A stretch of DNA of 64,000 bases from Sclerodactyla briareus (lineage: Eukaryota > Echinodermata > Holothuroidea > Dendrochirotida > Sclerodactylidae), in the NCBI GenBank assembly GCA_026419785.1, contig JAODTK010005805.1, positions 1-64,000 of the forward strand, given 5' to 3'. The notes below the pieces were generated by a model. The model was not told the DNA's origin. It searched no databases and saw only the letters and a list, made by a program, of their open reading frames with translations. Shown here piece by piece: positions 35,803-47,339 of the stretch (positions within the stretch are counted from its first letter, which is position 1; each line of letters opens with the position of its first letter). The translations under genes and the position numbers were made by a program.

Positions 35803-36451
35803 ACAGGAGAGACACGGGTAGAGAGGTATGGATAAGTAGCTTAAATGGTCCCATTGACTTATACCCATATCAATCACGATTTTTACAGTAAGGGAGAGTC
35901 ACTTCGAAAAATCATGGTTCCTATTTTTCGTTCATTTATATAGGTCAGACGACAAGGCCTCGAATGTCCAACAAGGCATTCATGGTTATCACCTTCTTAC
36001 AGGGGCTGTTCTCCTCTTTCTCTTGAACAGAAGAGGCATCTTCTGGCTCACTTGGATTGTGCCTCGTCGGATTCTCGGAAGCTCGCTCACTGGGCACTGA
36101 ACCGCCAAGGCCGCGAGAGGTCAGATCCAGCTTATTACAACCTCAGCAATCTTGTTTGGGGTTCTTATCTGGCATTTCCTTCATAATGCTCGAGTACTCA
36201 TGCGCCTTGACTTGTTACTGTCCAAGGATGAAAGCCATCCGAAATCTTTCCGCCCCCGATATAATACGATGGTCGCTATTCCTATGTTTAGTGCCCCCCT
36301 ACTGGTGCTCAGTAAGCAGCTCCAATTTTCCTGAGAGCGTCCGGTTTCCGTCCTGGTGAAGACATTGCTGGGTTCACATTGCGATCACGATGCTGTTGAG
36401 CGTCTTTGTCGGAAGCATCTTGGGGTTCCTGGGGGCGACAACTGTACGAAC

Positions 36452-36532
36452 GCCGCTTGCTGGTTCATTTTTTCCAGGCAGGGGGTCTTCCTCGGACTGG
36501 AGAGGATCGAATGGTTCCACTATATCTTCCCA
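36452..36532 (-). CDS. weak candidate exon, conserved between duplicate units (A)
   Basis: On the minus strand a CAG acceptor lies at 36535-36533 and a donor GGC|GTTCGT at 36452/36451. Between them are exactly 27 open codons in phase 0 encoding EDIVEPFDPLQSEEDPLPG and flanking residues. The unit-B copy (49634-49713) keeps the frame over the first 20 codons or so, with a 3-bp deletion and mainly conservative changes, which contrasts with the frame-breaking indels elsewhere in the duplication. The polypyrimidine tract is poor, and I recognise no protein. Confidence 0.22.
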
Positions 36533-39159
36533 CTGCCCGATAACTCTCGCCGATTGACCAAATGCAAGTGGCCAGGGAGGGGAATCTTTCCTACCCAGCC
36601 TTAAGCAGTACCGCTTTGTTGAGAATTCCAAAACTTCATGCAATTTTTGACACTAACAGAACCATAGCTTTACTGCAATTTATTTATTACGTCGCTCGCT
36701 GTCTAAGATACGTGAATAGCTGGCTGCTACGTGTTACTGATACGCGACATTTCATGTGTTATGAATTGTTCGTCGGCCGGCATTCCACAACCGGCTACCT
36801 AACCACCACGCAACCGACGCTGATCGCGGAAGGTCAATGCTGCGAAGGCCTGTTAAAACCCCTAATATTGTCGAAACAACCGCTTAAGTTAATCACTTAC
36901 TTGAAACCGTAATGTAGAAAAAAAGATCGATAATTTAAAACCTTCTTTAGACCGTGAATGTAAAAACTCTTTCTAAAACTCACCACTTACTGTGTGGACT
37001 GTATACATGATGATATCCCACATGTATGTGTGAAACAGATGAATGTGTTTAGGATTGATTGCATGTGTGTATGTGGGTAGGCATGTCAGCATACAGTCCG
37101 GGCAGTCGGCGGACTGGTCCAACGATGATGTGAATATAAGTTGTTGGTCATGTGATTAACTCACGGCATAACGACGACGACTATTAGCGTTGTACTGCTC
37201 TAATTCCATGTGCACGAAATACGGACGAAGGGTAAGGCCGACTATATTGCTTACCAAGTTACCGCATAAACATCTAGAATTGGGGCTGATGGGCCGTTCG
37301 GGATCCACCCTTGAGGTGGTTGCAATCGTGTGAAGCGTTGTTCTTCATTGGGGTATCATCTGTCTAAAAAGGCGCTCTTGAGGTCACATGACCAGCGAGT
37401 GGGGGCGACTTGCACTGAACTTTGTGTAATTGAAAAATGACGTCATAACGTAGCACTAACGTTTATACTATGATTTTCATGCCTTCCTGTGTGTTCAAAT
37501 GATGAAAACATGCTGGCGGGACAAATAAATAGCATAACAAAGGCATAATTGGTGTTATTGGTTCATGAATGTTGTTTATGCGACGCCCACCAACGTCCCT
37601 CCATTATCATATCCCAACAATACTGTAAGAGTTCGGGGAAATCAGGTTCTCTTCTGGGCTGTGGGTCGGCCGCCGCATCCGTCTCCCTGCCGCCGCGTCT
37701 CCCGCCACAGCCGGAAAAACTAGGCGTTAGCGCAATCACTTTTGCTGCTTAATGTGATTGATCTGAAACACCCCCTTTTTCGATAACATGTCGCCCTAGT
37801 AATCTCGGATCAGTTCGGAATGAGCATTACTGTACCTCTGCTGCTCTCTAATTGCAGGTAATTCTACGCGAAAATACATCAAAGCCAATATTATATGGTG
37901 CCCTCGGCCCTTACTCTCGACTTCGCCAACTGGTCTTTCCCTGGCTCCAAGCCTGTAACAGGGCTAGTGCAACTGCTGCGAATCCGGTGATCTGATTGGT
38001 TACCAGTTCCTTTCGGCTAGAAGGAAACTCCATCAACAAATCAACAAAAGGAAACTAATTGCATGTGCATTTTCATTCCATTAAAAAAAATTGCGTGAAA
38101 AACGCGTAGTAATGACACATAGTTCAATTAGTTCAATATTATAACGTACGAATAGTGGGATCTTGAAAACAATTGCTGCTAACACGTCAACAGAATATGT
38201 TTTTTTTTTTTTTCAAAGAACAATTTTAACATTGAGTCGACAATTGCAGACATGGTCCAGCAGGATAGACGCGAATGATACTATTTTCAATCGCCTAAGT
38301 GTCACTCGTTTGAGCAATCAATGTGTGTTTTCTACGTTTCCGTTCCTTTTTTTTGAGGGTATAGTTAGGGGAAGGTAAGCTCAGAAATGTAACAAGTTAC
38401 AAGGATCTCGAAATATGTTATTCAGTGTAAATACATCCTCAGTCCTCTTAATAGCTATGGAGATGTTTGTTTTAACCACTAGCCTACTAAGCTTTGGACC
38501 CCACCACCGTGGTCGAATGGATGAATCGTTCAGTATAGTTGGTCATTATGTAGTTTTGAATGAACCGATATACCGAGTAGGGACAAGAAGCTCAAAATAC
38601 ATTGACCGAATGGGCACCGTTTGTTTCGAGGGCGCTTGTACGCCTGAAAGAGCGCAATTAAAAAATAAATATGGGCCTACAGACAGAATTATATCCCTGT
38701 AATGTGTTAGGTAATGGAAGGTAAGTGCAGACCGTAGCATCACGTAGCATAACTACACGCTCTGCGAATCTTTACAGTGTGATGTATTTGCTATTTTCGC
38801 TGGACGATTATAGATTTGTTTTTTCAAAGGCCCGAACGCGCGCTCGACCACATTAAGTTCAAACGCACCAACACCTTCTCCGCAAATCGACCCGAGCCAA
38901 AATTGGGATAAGTGGGGGTTAACAATAATAAAATGTTCCTTAACTAATAAACATACTACACCGATCTTGTAAGTATGAGAATAAGAATGTTGATTGAGAG
39001 TACATGAACCTGTTGTTTTGGAGACAGTACCGAGGTCAACAGAGGTCAATGCTAGAAAGGTAGGTCCCAGATATTTTGATATGAATCATCAAGTTGCAGT
39101 GTATGTGTTAGTTTTCTGTTCGTTCCAAAGCGGATTTGCGTTAATCTTGAGCGAAATTA

Positions 39160-39311
39160 CATTCTAAAAAATTGTAGGTACAAATACCACCCGGGTAATT
39201 TGTTTTACCGACTCTGCGTAAAATTTACCCCATTTTGAGTTACTGTTCACGGCCAGGCTGGGTAAAACAATTTGCTCAGGTGGTATTTGTCCCCAACCCT
39301 TTTTCAGAGTG
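39160..39311. mobile_element. 152-bp foldback/TIR MITE in unit A
   Basis: The outer halves are inverted repeats of about 50 bases. The left arm carries 'acaaataccaccc' and 'gtaatttgttttacc', and the right arm carries their complements ('ggtaaaacaattt' and 'ggtggtatttgt'). The ends are CATTCT and AGAGTG. Unit B at about 52299-52323 keeps only the outermost bases (CACTCTAAAAAA then GGAGTG), which looks like a deletion derivative. The superfamily cannot be decided because no clear target duplication is visible. Confidence 0.65.
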
Positions 39312-40329
39312 CACACAGGATTTAAATAAGTCATGTCATACCCATTTCAGCCTCGGATGTGCTGTAAGATATAGATCAATTAAGGTATCGGCATTTTGTT
39401 TTAGTAATAATGAGTAATTTGACCTTTGAAGACCTCAGATGACCTCTAAACGAATAAAAAAGGACCTAATGTCCACTTTATAATTTATCAATTTGAGGCC
39501 CATGGGCCATAGTACCAGGTTTTCTTTCAAACTCGCAAGTGGACGAGGCATATCAAAATCCCACACCCCAAATTGAAATATTATTCTACGTTGGTGAATT
39601 ATTATCAATCATCCAGGTATAATTCAATTTCTCAATTGGACTCACTTGCTTTTGAGTAACAACAGTTTCACGTCTCATCAAAGGCGCATCATCAAGCCGA
39701 TAAAACTAAGTATTCACTCAGAAATGGAGGAGCTTATTTAGGAAATTTCAAAGTTTTTATTCGGATTCCACCCACTGTTCGTTTGTTACAGGGTTGCCAG
39801 AAGTGCATGTTTTACATTGACTTTGTAGTACAGGGATCCCCGTGGCGCCTTGAAATTTTAAAGACGAAAATGACTAATAAAGTCAACGTCTCCTTTACAT
39901 GACAATTGGCCATTGGGCAATGTTTAGAACATCGGATTGGTTTGGCCGATCTATACTGTTACTGTCAGCTTGCATACCAGCGAAATAGGCACCAGGATTA
40001 TTCTGAAAAAGGGTGGCGACCGAAACACACGTTGGATCGTTCTGATCACGTAAACCGAAATCTCAATGGAATACGATAACAAGGGCACAACTCTAGGATA
40101 GCGTGGATTCGGACCCTCCTCCACCCTCGATGGGGCCTTCGCTCATATTGCTTCCAACAAGTGATTTTTCCACTGCCTTTTAAAAAACGATCCCCCCGGT
40201 GAGGTGAAGGCCCTGACGGAGAAGTGTTGTGATAGCACGGAACAACCAGAAGCAGAATGTTTAGTAATTGGACATATTTAACGCATTCGAAATTACATTA
40301 CCTTGCCTCATGTCCGGAGACGTCGAGTG

Positions 40330-40420
40330 CCGATGCGGGCCCCAACTACAAACTGTGGGCTCGGTCCCCGTTAATCAATGCCCTACCATAGCGGAATGCC
40401 CCACCTGCCTCTCCCGTTGG
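40330..40420 (-). repeat. possible tRNA-like repeat, duplicated in B
   Basis: The minus-strand reading has an A-box-like 'tatggtagggcattg' and a downstream 'gggcccgcatcggcactcg'. The unit-B partner is at about 53345-53430. The B box is not convincing, so the SINE call is weak. Confidence 0.3.
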
Positions 40421-40574
40421 CGCACCCATCAGCGTGACGTATGCAGACCAGCTGAAGAGGATTGGGTTGCACTCTATCGTACCGACACACGCATGAAGTG
40501 CATGTATCGGCACCAGTTTCTTTTTTTTTTTTTTCACAGGAACCTACAACTGTAACTGTACCCGCTGGAAAAGG

Positions 40575-40867
40575 CAGTGGCGGCGCCAGGATTTCCCTGA
40601 CGAGGGGCCAGAGTTCCTCGACGAAGGGGGGCCGGAGTTCCCGACGCAGGTCACAGTATCGTTCGCCATATGCACCTCACCCTACCCTATACACCAAAAC
40701 CTTCAGTTTTCATGTTTTCATTTTCCTCTTTTTTCTTTCTTTTTCTCGCATTCGCCTCGATTTTTCCTCCCCCTCCGACACACCACTCTCGATTTTTTCT
40801 CGACGGGGTAGGTGGTAAATGGGGGAGGTTGCATTCCCCTGCCCCCTCCCCGCTGGTGCCGCCCCTG
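40575..40867. mobile_element. hAT-like MITE, 293 bp, with 8-bp target duplication
   Basis: The left end is CAGTGGCGGCGCCAG and the right end read inward is CAGGGGCGGCACCAG, differing at two positions out of 15. Both sides are flanked by the identical 8-mer GGAAAAGG (40567-40574 and 40868-40875). Eight-base duplications and CAG ends are the known hallmarks of hAT transposons. The interior is pyrimidine-rich and non-coding, so it would depend on a transposase in trans. Unit B has a single, slightly changed target (GGAAGAGG, about 53635) and no element. Confidence 0.88.
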
Positions 40868-40875
40868 GGAAAAGG

Positions 40876-41395
40876 TCAGGAGATAATAGAGAGAGAGAAC
40901 TCGTTAAAATTAAACTTGAAAACCTGGAAGCTGTAAGGAGTAGGAAACAGGTCTTAAACATCTTATTTGGGATACCAATAAATTGTACGAGTGGCGCCTT
41001 CTCGAACGAGGAACGATACTCAAGCTACGGACGAATTGGGCTTTGGTAGAGTCGCAACGAATGCCATCTTCAAAGTATAGTTATATACGAAACCGGAAGA
41101 GGAACGTTTAAAATTGTCATTATTGTGCGACATTCAACTCAGATTCGAAACGTAACCAAAATAGTTCTGAGAGTTCAAGCTGAGAACCTTCCATAGTAAC
41201 ACATGGCAGAATTTGTCGCCCGCGAAGCTCAGTTCTCGTGGAATTTTACGTAACGAGGTTGCCTTCCCCCCAATTGCGTAACAGTAGAGAGGCCTCCATG
41301 GTGGTAATCACAGTAAGCTGGGGCGCTTAGCGAGGCAGCTGGGGGGGGGGGGATGATTTGCTTGTATCATCAGCGAAGTAAACTCTGAGCACGTT
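40876..41395 (-). pseudogene. non-LTR retrotransposon RT fragment, unit A
   Basis: On the minus strand this carries the reverse transcriptase active-site word FADDT (coded within 41360-41384) and, further along, degenerate thumb-region sequence matching the unit-B copy. A G run of about 13 (41340-41352) interrupts it. Everything upstream of the active site is missing because the unit A homology ends at about 41395. It is broken by frameshifts and cannot be expressed. Confidence 0.7.
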
Positions 41396-41469
41396 CTGTG
41401 ATTATAAAATGATGAGGCCGAGCCTTTGCATACGAATGGGCCAACAATTCAACAATCCAACGTTTTCAG

Positions 41470-41800
41470 GAAGCCAATCAAGGCTCATAAAGGAACCCTG
41501 GTCGTATTGATCGTGGATGAGCACCGGCGATAACTCGCCCTCTCTTCTCTTCTCGACCATTGCTCAGATGATATATCGAGGGAGGAGTGTAACCAATCCC
41601 AACCTGCTCCTGATCCGCCATTTACGACGTCCCATCCGGAAGACTACAGTGACTCCCGACCCGACCCGACTTTCCCTGAACCCGGAGGAAGTTCAAGTTC
41701 CATGTGATTGCTAACAGCCGACAGACGAGACTTATTGCATGTCCCTTAACAACCCAATACCCCCAGAAAATCCCTGGCAATAAGCGGAATCATGAAGTTG
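41470..41800 (-). mobile_element. SINE family S2, duplicate in unit B
   Basis: The counterpart of 23330-23600 within the large duplication, with a short extra segment (about 41635-41690) not present in A. No tRNA-like head is visible. Confidence 0.6.
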
Positions 41801-44800
41801 GACCTTGCGAGGCCGATGCGCCCTAGCGCCACCATTTCGTGATATTTGTAATAGATATGTGACCGAGCGTCACTTGAGTTCTGCTCATTGACTTTACCTG
41901 GTTTCCAATCTTTCCATCACTCGAAAATGTACTTTCACTTCCCCTCAAGTCGTAAAGTTATACCGAATATTGGTTAGTCACTAGCTTCTGAAATTGGGTA
42001 GTGTACCTGAATCCTTACTCTGCGAAGAACATCCTATCTTTGGCAAGGATTCAACACAGAGCTGCCTGCTTCAGTTCGAAAGATTCAGGCTGAAAAGAGT
42101 AGAACCGAGTGCCAAAGCATAAGTGAATTAGGGTGCGCCACTCCACTTACCGTCATACTCTATAGCAACTCCAGAAACTCGATTCGGCTGTTTTCTCGCT
42201 ATAGGTTTTCAGGGCAGGAATAACTCGAAGTAAATATAACCTAGGTCAATTTTCTATTTTGCGAGAAGGTCAAAAGACAGGAAATAACGGTTCATACGGA
42301 CGTTCCAGCTGCCTAAATAAATACGCATTCGAGCATATATAGTAGTGATTACTCAGTATGTGACAATTGACTGCCAAACGTGAAATATGGCCAATGCCAA
42401 TGCACGGCTACCATTGCACAGCGCAGTAAAGAACCTTCTCTGAAGTGGTTTGTCCGTAGTTGCATGGCCGGTGGGTTAGAAGAATGAGAGTCCGACTGAA
42501 TTTAATACACGTGTATGTGCTCAGTCTAGGCGGAACATCCTTGTGTGTTAGGCTATATTATATATAGCGTAGCTTAGGCTGATCACAAATCCCGGCAGTT
42601 GTGGGTTCGTTGAAAATTTCAATTTCACTTTCCATCATCAAAATAAAAACAATTAAACCAACCGTGACACCAAAACAGTGTATTGGAAGGTGAGTTCGAG
42701 GTTAGGCTACCCGTCTAGTATGGGCTAGACGGGGCTTACTTGGGTGTCAGAACGAATCACATAGTCTAGCCTATAGGCGGAACACAATTCTGTTAACTGT
42801 GGGTTCGTTGAAATTTCATCAAACGAAGCAAATTATCCAAACGTTACGTTACACCAGAACAGCGTATTTAAAAGTCATTCAAGGTTAGTTCACTCCTCCA
42901 TGCAGGTAAGAACAATTCCGGCCCAAGCCGAAGTGGCATCGGCTTGGCAGTTATCGGGCTGTTGATTTAGCTCTCCCTAGTTTTGTGTTCGTCTAAATAA
43001 TCACCTCCATGTCTGCACGTTGTAACTAACTTCAGTACCCGGTAGCCTGCTGCAGATTTGACTCTCTAAAGTCTCAATGAGAGCAACGACGATCCCAAAG
43101 GTCAGTGGAAGTGAAAACGCCCTCTTTTAGACTCATTATCGGATTGCTTTGAAACTATGGCAAAGAGGAAATGAGCGTGTTTGATAATGGCCAAATCTCG
43201 AATCTCAAGTTCCAGGCTCCTTTCGTGTTGTGTTATCTAGTATCTACAATGACTGTTTGAGTTCGATGACGTCACGTGGTACTACGACTGTCGCCCGAGA
43301 GTTCACAGTCACACAGTAATGGCTGATTTCGTACTCCTTCATAAGTAAAAAGTGCTAGTTTTTTTTTCTCTGAGTCCAACAGGTCAAGAATGCTTGCATC
43401 AGAATATTCTCAAGAACAGGGATTTAATTTAGAGTTTTCCAGTAGCCTTCATCCCATGTCCTCCTTTCCAGCACGAAGCTATACCAAAACTGTAGTAATG
43501 TATTGTATTGACTGATATAAAAACTGCTATTGATCATGGATTTTAAAAAAATCTGTTGAAACGATAGTATTAGGTTAAAAATTAGTTAATTAGTGGAATA
43601 GGTCCCAGTGGAGGGACGAATATATTTTTTACGGTAGGCCGGCTTCTTTTTAAATTCGCGAACTGATCACCATTTTCTCCAAAATAGAAAAGATTTGGGG
43701 TTGTAATTTCGACTGGAGTTCTTCTTGTAGTAGGGGTACGAATGATGGCATTCATTTTCCATATTACTGATGCTCTTTCTTCTCGAATATTTCAAAGGCT
43801 AAATTGAGCTTTAAAAATGTAAAAATATGGCGTCGACTATGCATTGAGCGGTCCCCCCCCCCGTCGACTATGCATTGAGCAGGTCCCCCCCCCCCCCCTC
43901 CCCCATGATTGATGAAGACATTGCGCAAGCAGGTTTGTCTTATTCTCACTGTCGTATCAGTTGAACGTTTAGTTTGGGTGATGGATTTTCTGCTTGTACT
44001 ATTCAGAAGGAATCTTCAAAGTCATGTTTCGCACTTCCATCGACCTTTGAACACATGCACTCTAGGCTATATATTGTTACGAATGTCTGTGGGTTGACCG
44101 TATCTGCTTGCCTCGTCCGAGACGCTCTGTGTGTTGTTTCTCGGCACCCCTGTTCAGCTCAATAGCTCGTTTCTCACTGATCTCCACCCAGGGGGTATAC
44201 ATCCCGTGATCTGTGTCGATCAAACGTCTTTAAGGACTCTCCTGATGGTCGGATTATGAATATGCATAACTTTATACGTATACGAGTACGAGGGCCAACT
44301 AAAGTTCACGTTCTCTGGCATTTGCTTGAGCCATGACAACCTTTAAGTGAATCAAACACAGAGACTGAATGTCTACCGACAAGAGTGGAAAAATGCATAA
44401 TCTGGTATAGTGAAATACCCACTGTGACGTCACAAAGGTATGGGGAATTTTGTATGTTCCATGTTTTATTACACTTACTATAGCGCTGCGAACAACACAT
44501 TCACTGGAGGTTTACATATATACACGTAGACAAATAAGATCTATGGGAAGATTACCGAAGGTTCTTATAAACAGATACGCTTTGAGTTTTGACTTGAAAC
44601 TTTCAGCAGTATCGTAGTGCCTAACATGTATTGATGGTAGCTAGGCTGTTCCACAAATGGACCAGCGCCACTGAAGGATCTATCCCGTTATGCAAAGCCA
44701 ATGTATAACTAGCAATTAACGGTAATACACAGCCAATGCAGAAATGTACTGCAGCAGAGGAACTGGTTGGGATCTGAAGTAATGGCAAAGAGATCCTTTC

Positions 44801-45236
44801 ATTTCTTTACGTATTTCCGATGCAAAGGTACACAATATACAGCAGTATTTACGGCGTAGTATATGGGTGGCGTTCACACCATCCCCGTAAACTAGTAGAT
44901 CAAAACGACTCAACAAAACAACATGCCTGAAATGCGAAACTGGGGGTTTGGGTGTGTCCTCTTATCAATCGTGGTGGGACAGATGGACATATCGCAGCTG
45001 CTATAATGATCATCCTAATACTAAAAAATAAATAATGAAACTTATTAATCGTAACCAATGCCAGAACTAAATCTGCTCAATGCGCTGTCGGAACAAGGAC
45101 ACTCCTCCCAAGAAAAAGGATAACAACTGGTAACAAAAATAACATTGACTGGGGAAGAATAGAAATAGATTATTTTCCAGGTGTCTCTCCAAAGTGTCCA
45201 ACGATCGGAGGAATCGGAGGTCAACTGGTAGCAGGG

Positions 45237-46800
45237 ACGTATTTACACATCACCATGCACATACAACTCCATTTGAGTGTATTTCTTGCCTCGTATTCTT
45301 CTAACTTCCGTGTGCGCCCAACTGCCATAGATATTCTATTGAAATGTCGTCAACATCATCGCATGGCACCTAATTTCTACGAAAAGCTGCGCTCCGCGCC
45401 GGCGCTGTTGGCACTTATCGAATTGGGTCGGGATTGGGTAAAAATTCGGTTACAATTGGAATTTTCTGAAAGGCAGGTCTGGATAATTCACCTGACCCTA
45501 CTAGATAACATTCATACTCTTCAGAAAAATACCCTTTTCTGCGAGAAATTGAAAACTAAATTGCCACAATTCGTAGGTTAAACGGCAAAATGGGAAATTA
45601 ATTTGGATCATTTTTGGCATTTTTTTTGGGCAAATATTTGCATTGCGCTTGGCGACGGCGCTGTTGGTAACGCCCTGGTGGGGGTCCTGGGGGCGAAGCC
45701 CCGGAAAAAAAAGCACGCGATTCTAGAGCTTTTCGGGGGGCCTAGAATCCACAATACATTAATTAATAACTACAAAATAGTAGGCTTCACATAGTATGTG
45801 TTCTGTTCATGACGTTTTCGTACCCCAGTTTTGCAACTATATGGTTCTTACAACTTGGAGATCTGTTCGAACAGAAAAGGGCACGTGCAATGCAGAATTG
45901 CGATTCGGTTACTCCAGAATGCATCAACTTTTACTTGGCGACCACGTGCTTTGCCTCTGGACCCAAACAGGGACTTGGTGACTTGGGGCTTGGACTTGGT
46001 GGTCTCATGTACCCCTGGCTGGAGGCGCAATACTTCTAGCAATAGTATGACCTTGGCCAAGCCTGAAGCACCACGAAGGAGGTCAACAAGCGCCTCCTTT
46101 TCTGTACGTTCCTGAATTTTCTGGTTGAGTGAATGGTTCATGCCATTTCCCGTATCATTCTTAGCTATTGCTTTCTGGCTTTAGAATTAAAATTTTAAAA
46201 TTATAGTTTCCGAGAAACTGGCATCTGGCAATGGAAAATATTCGATTTGGGTCTTTCAGAGACTAAGTGCACCAGATGCTTGGTTTCAAAGAAATGCGCA
46301 CCGACCTAAAAAGGGGACCTTTGGCGGTCCCCTGTACCCCTGGCAGGAGATGCGAAACGTCGGAGAACAGCTAGGGAGAATTTAGCATCAGTGAAAAATA
46401 TATAAAATAAGATTTGTGATTGACTTGATTTGTAAGAAACTGGGTTTGAAGTCAACGTTTGCTTTCCTTCAAGAAACTAAGACAAACAATGAACGAGGCT
46501 CTTCGTAGAGCCGGATGAGATCTTCTCGGGTGACTTGAGAGGCACTATTTCCCACATGTTTGCGTGTGCTACTCGTCAACCGATGGTTGCGCTCCGCCGA
46601 TTATTCTAATATTTACCAGCTCTCATAAATTTACCCTGTAGTCGTGTCGATCCAAACTCCCGATACCAGGCTTCACAGATGCATACCATAATGTTATACC
46701 CCCTCATTACACCCTGTAGGCCTTCCGGAAAAAATACTGCGGTTAGTCGGAGATTTTTTTTGATATTCTATCATCTCCTGTCCTAATCTGTAGACCCAAG
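45237..46800. other. block present in unit B only
   Basis: Unit A goes from 34560 ('cgactggta') to 34797 ('aggaggccgg') with different sequence between. In B this block starts CAGGGACGTATTTAC and contains GC-rich words (GCTGCGCTCCGCGCCGG at about 45385; 'gggggcgaagccccgg' at about 45688) like those in the A-only TIR elements. A 108-codon plus frame at 45255-45581 has no recognisable domain. It is probably another TIR element plus flanking sequence, but I found no matching right end. Confidence 0.4.
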
Positions 46801-47339
46801 CTACGTTCCCGAACGTCATCTCAAATAACCATCAATGTATTACTTTTTTTTTTCTGTTTCTTTTCCTTCTAATACGAGTGTTATATCAGTGTTGTGTCAA
46901 GTAAACACACCGTTTATCTACCAGGAGGCCGGTATCAGCAGTGTGCTCTTGTCTGGTAACGAGACTTGGGCTGACAACTGGACAAAGTTGAACATTATTG
47001 GAAACTTGGAGGATCCTCGCATGATCCGATCGATGTTAACTATTTTAATGCTGTTCTTCACCGCTCAACCCTATTCGACTATAATCATTCTGCACAATGT
47101 GATTGTACTGTAAGGTAATGAATGGGTAATCACATGTTGGTATTTTAATGCCTAATTGTTTTTATGTATGGTTGAGAAAAGGTGGTGGGTATATGTAATC
47201 ACGTCGAAGTTTCCCAGAGGTTTCTGCGAATATAGGCTACGTGCTTCCTTGTGCAGTACCATCTAATGAACCTTTGCGCCATGAGCTATTTCTGAAATGC
47301 CACTCACGTGCGTGTTAGAGTTCATCCGAAAGCAATCAT

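Larger units (their letters stand above)
23270..41395 (+). repeat. large direct duplication, unit A
   Basis: Unit A aligns colinearly with unit B (41410-54250). Pairs of matching blocks include 23336-23480 with 41475-41620, 24514-25300 with 42560-43350, 25800-26130 with 43440-43790, 27935-28466 with 43800-44465, 33560-34620 with 44470-45235, 34797-35480 with 46920-47330, 35910-40560 with 49118-53600, and 40876-41395 with 53640-54250. In a hand alignment of 39901-40075 against 52930-53105 I count about one difference per ten bases, many of them single-base indels. Unit A is longer because of A-only blocks (about 24232-24513, 25300-25800, 26140-27935, 28467-33530 and 40575-40867). The left boundary is approximate. 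The right boundary lies inside a reverse transcriptase remnant. Confidence 0.92.
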
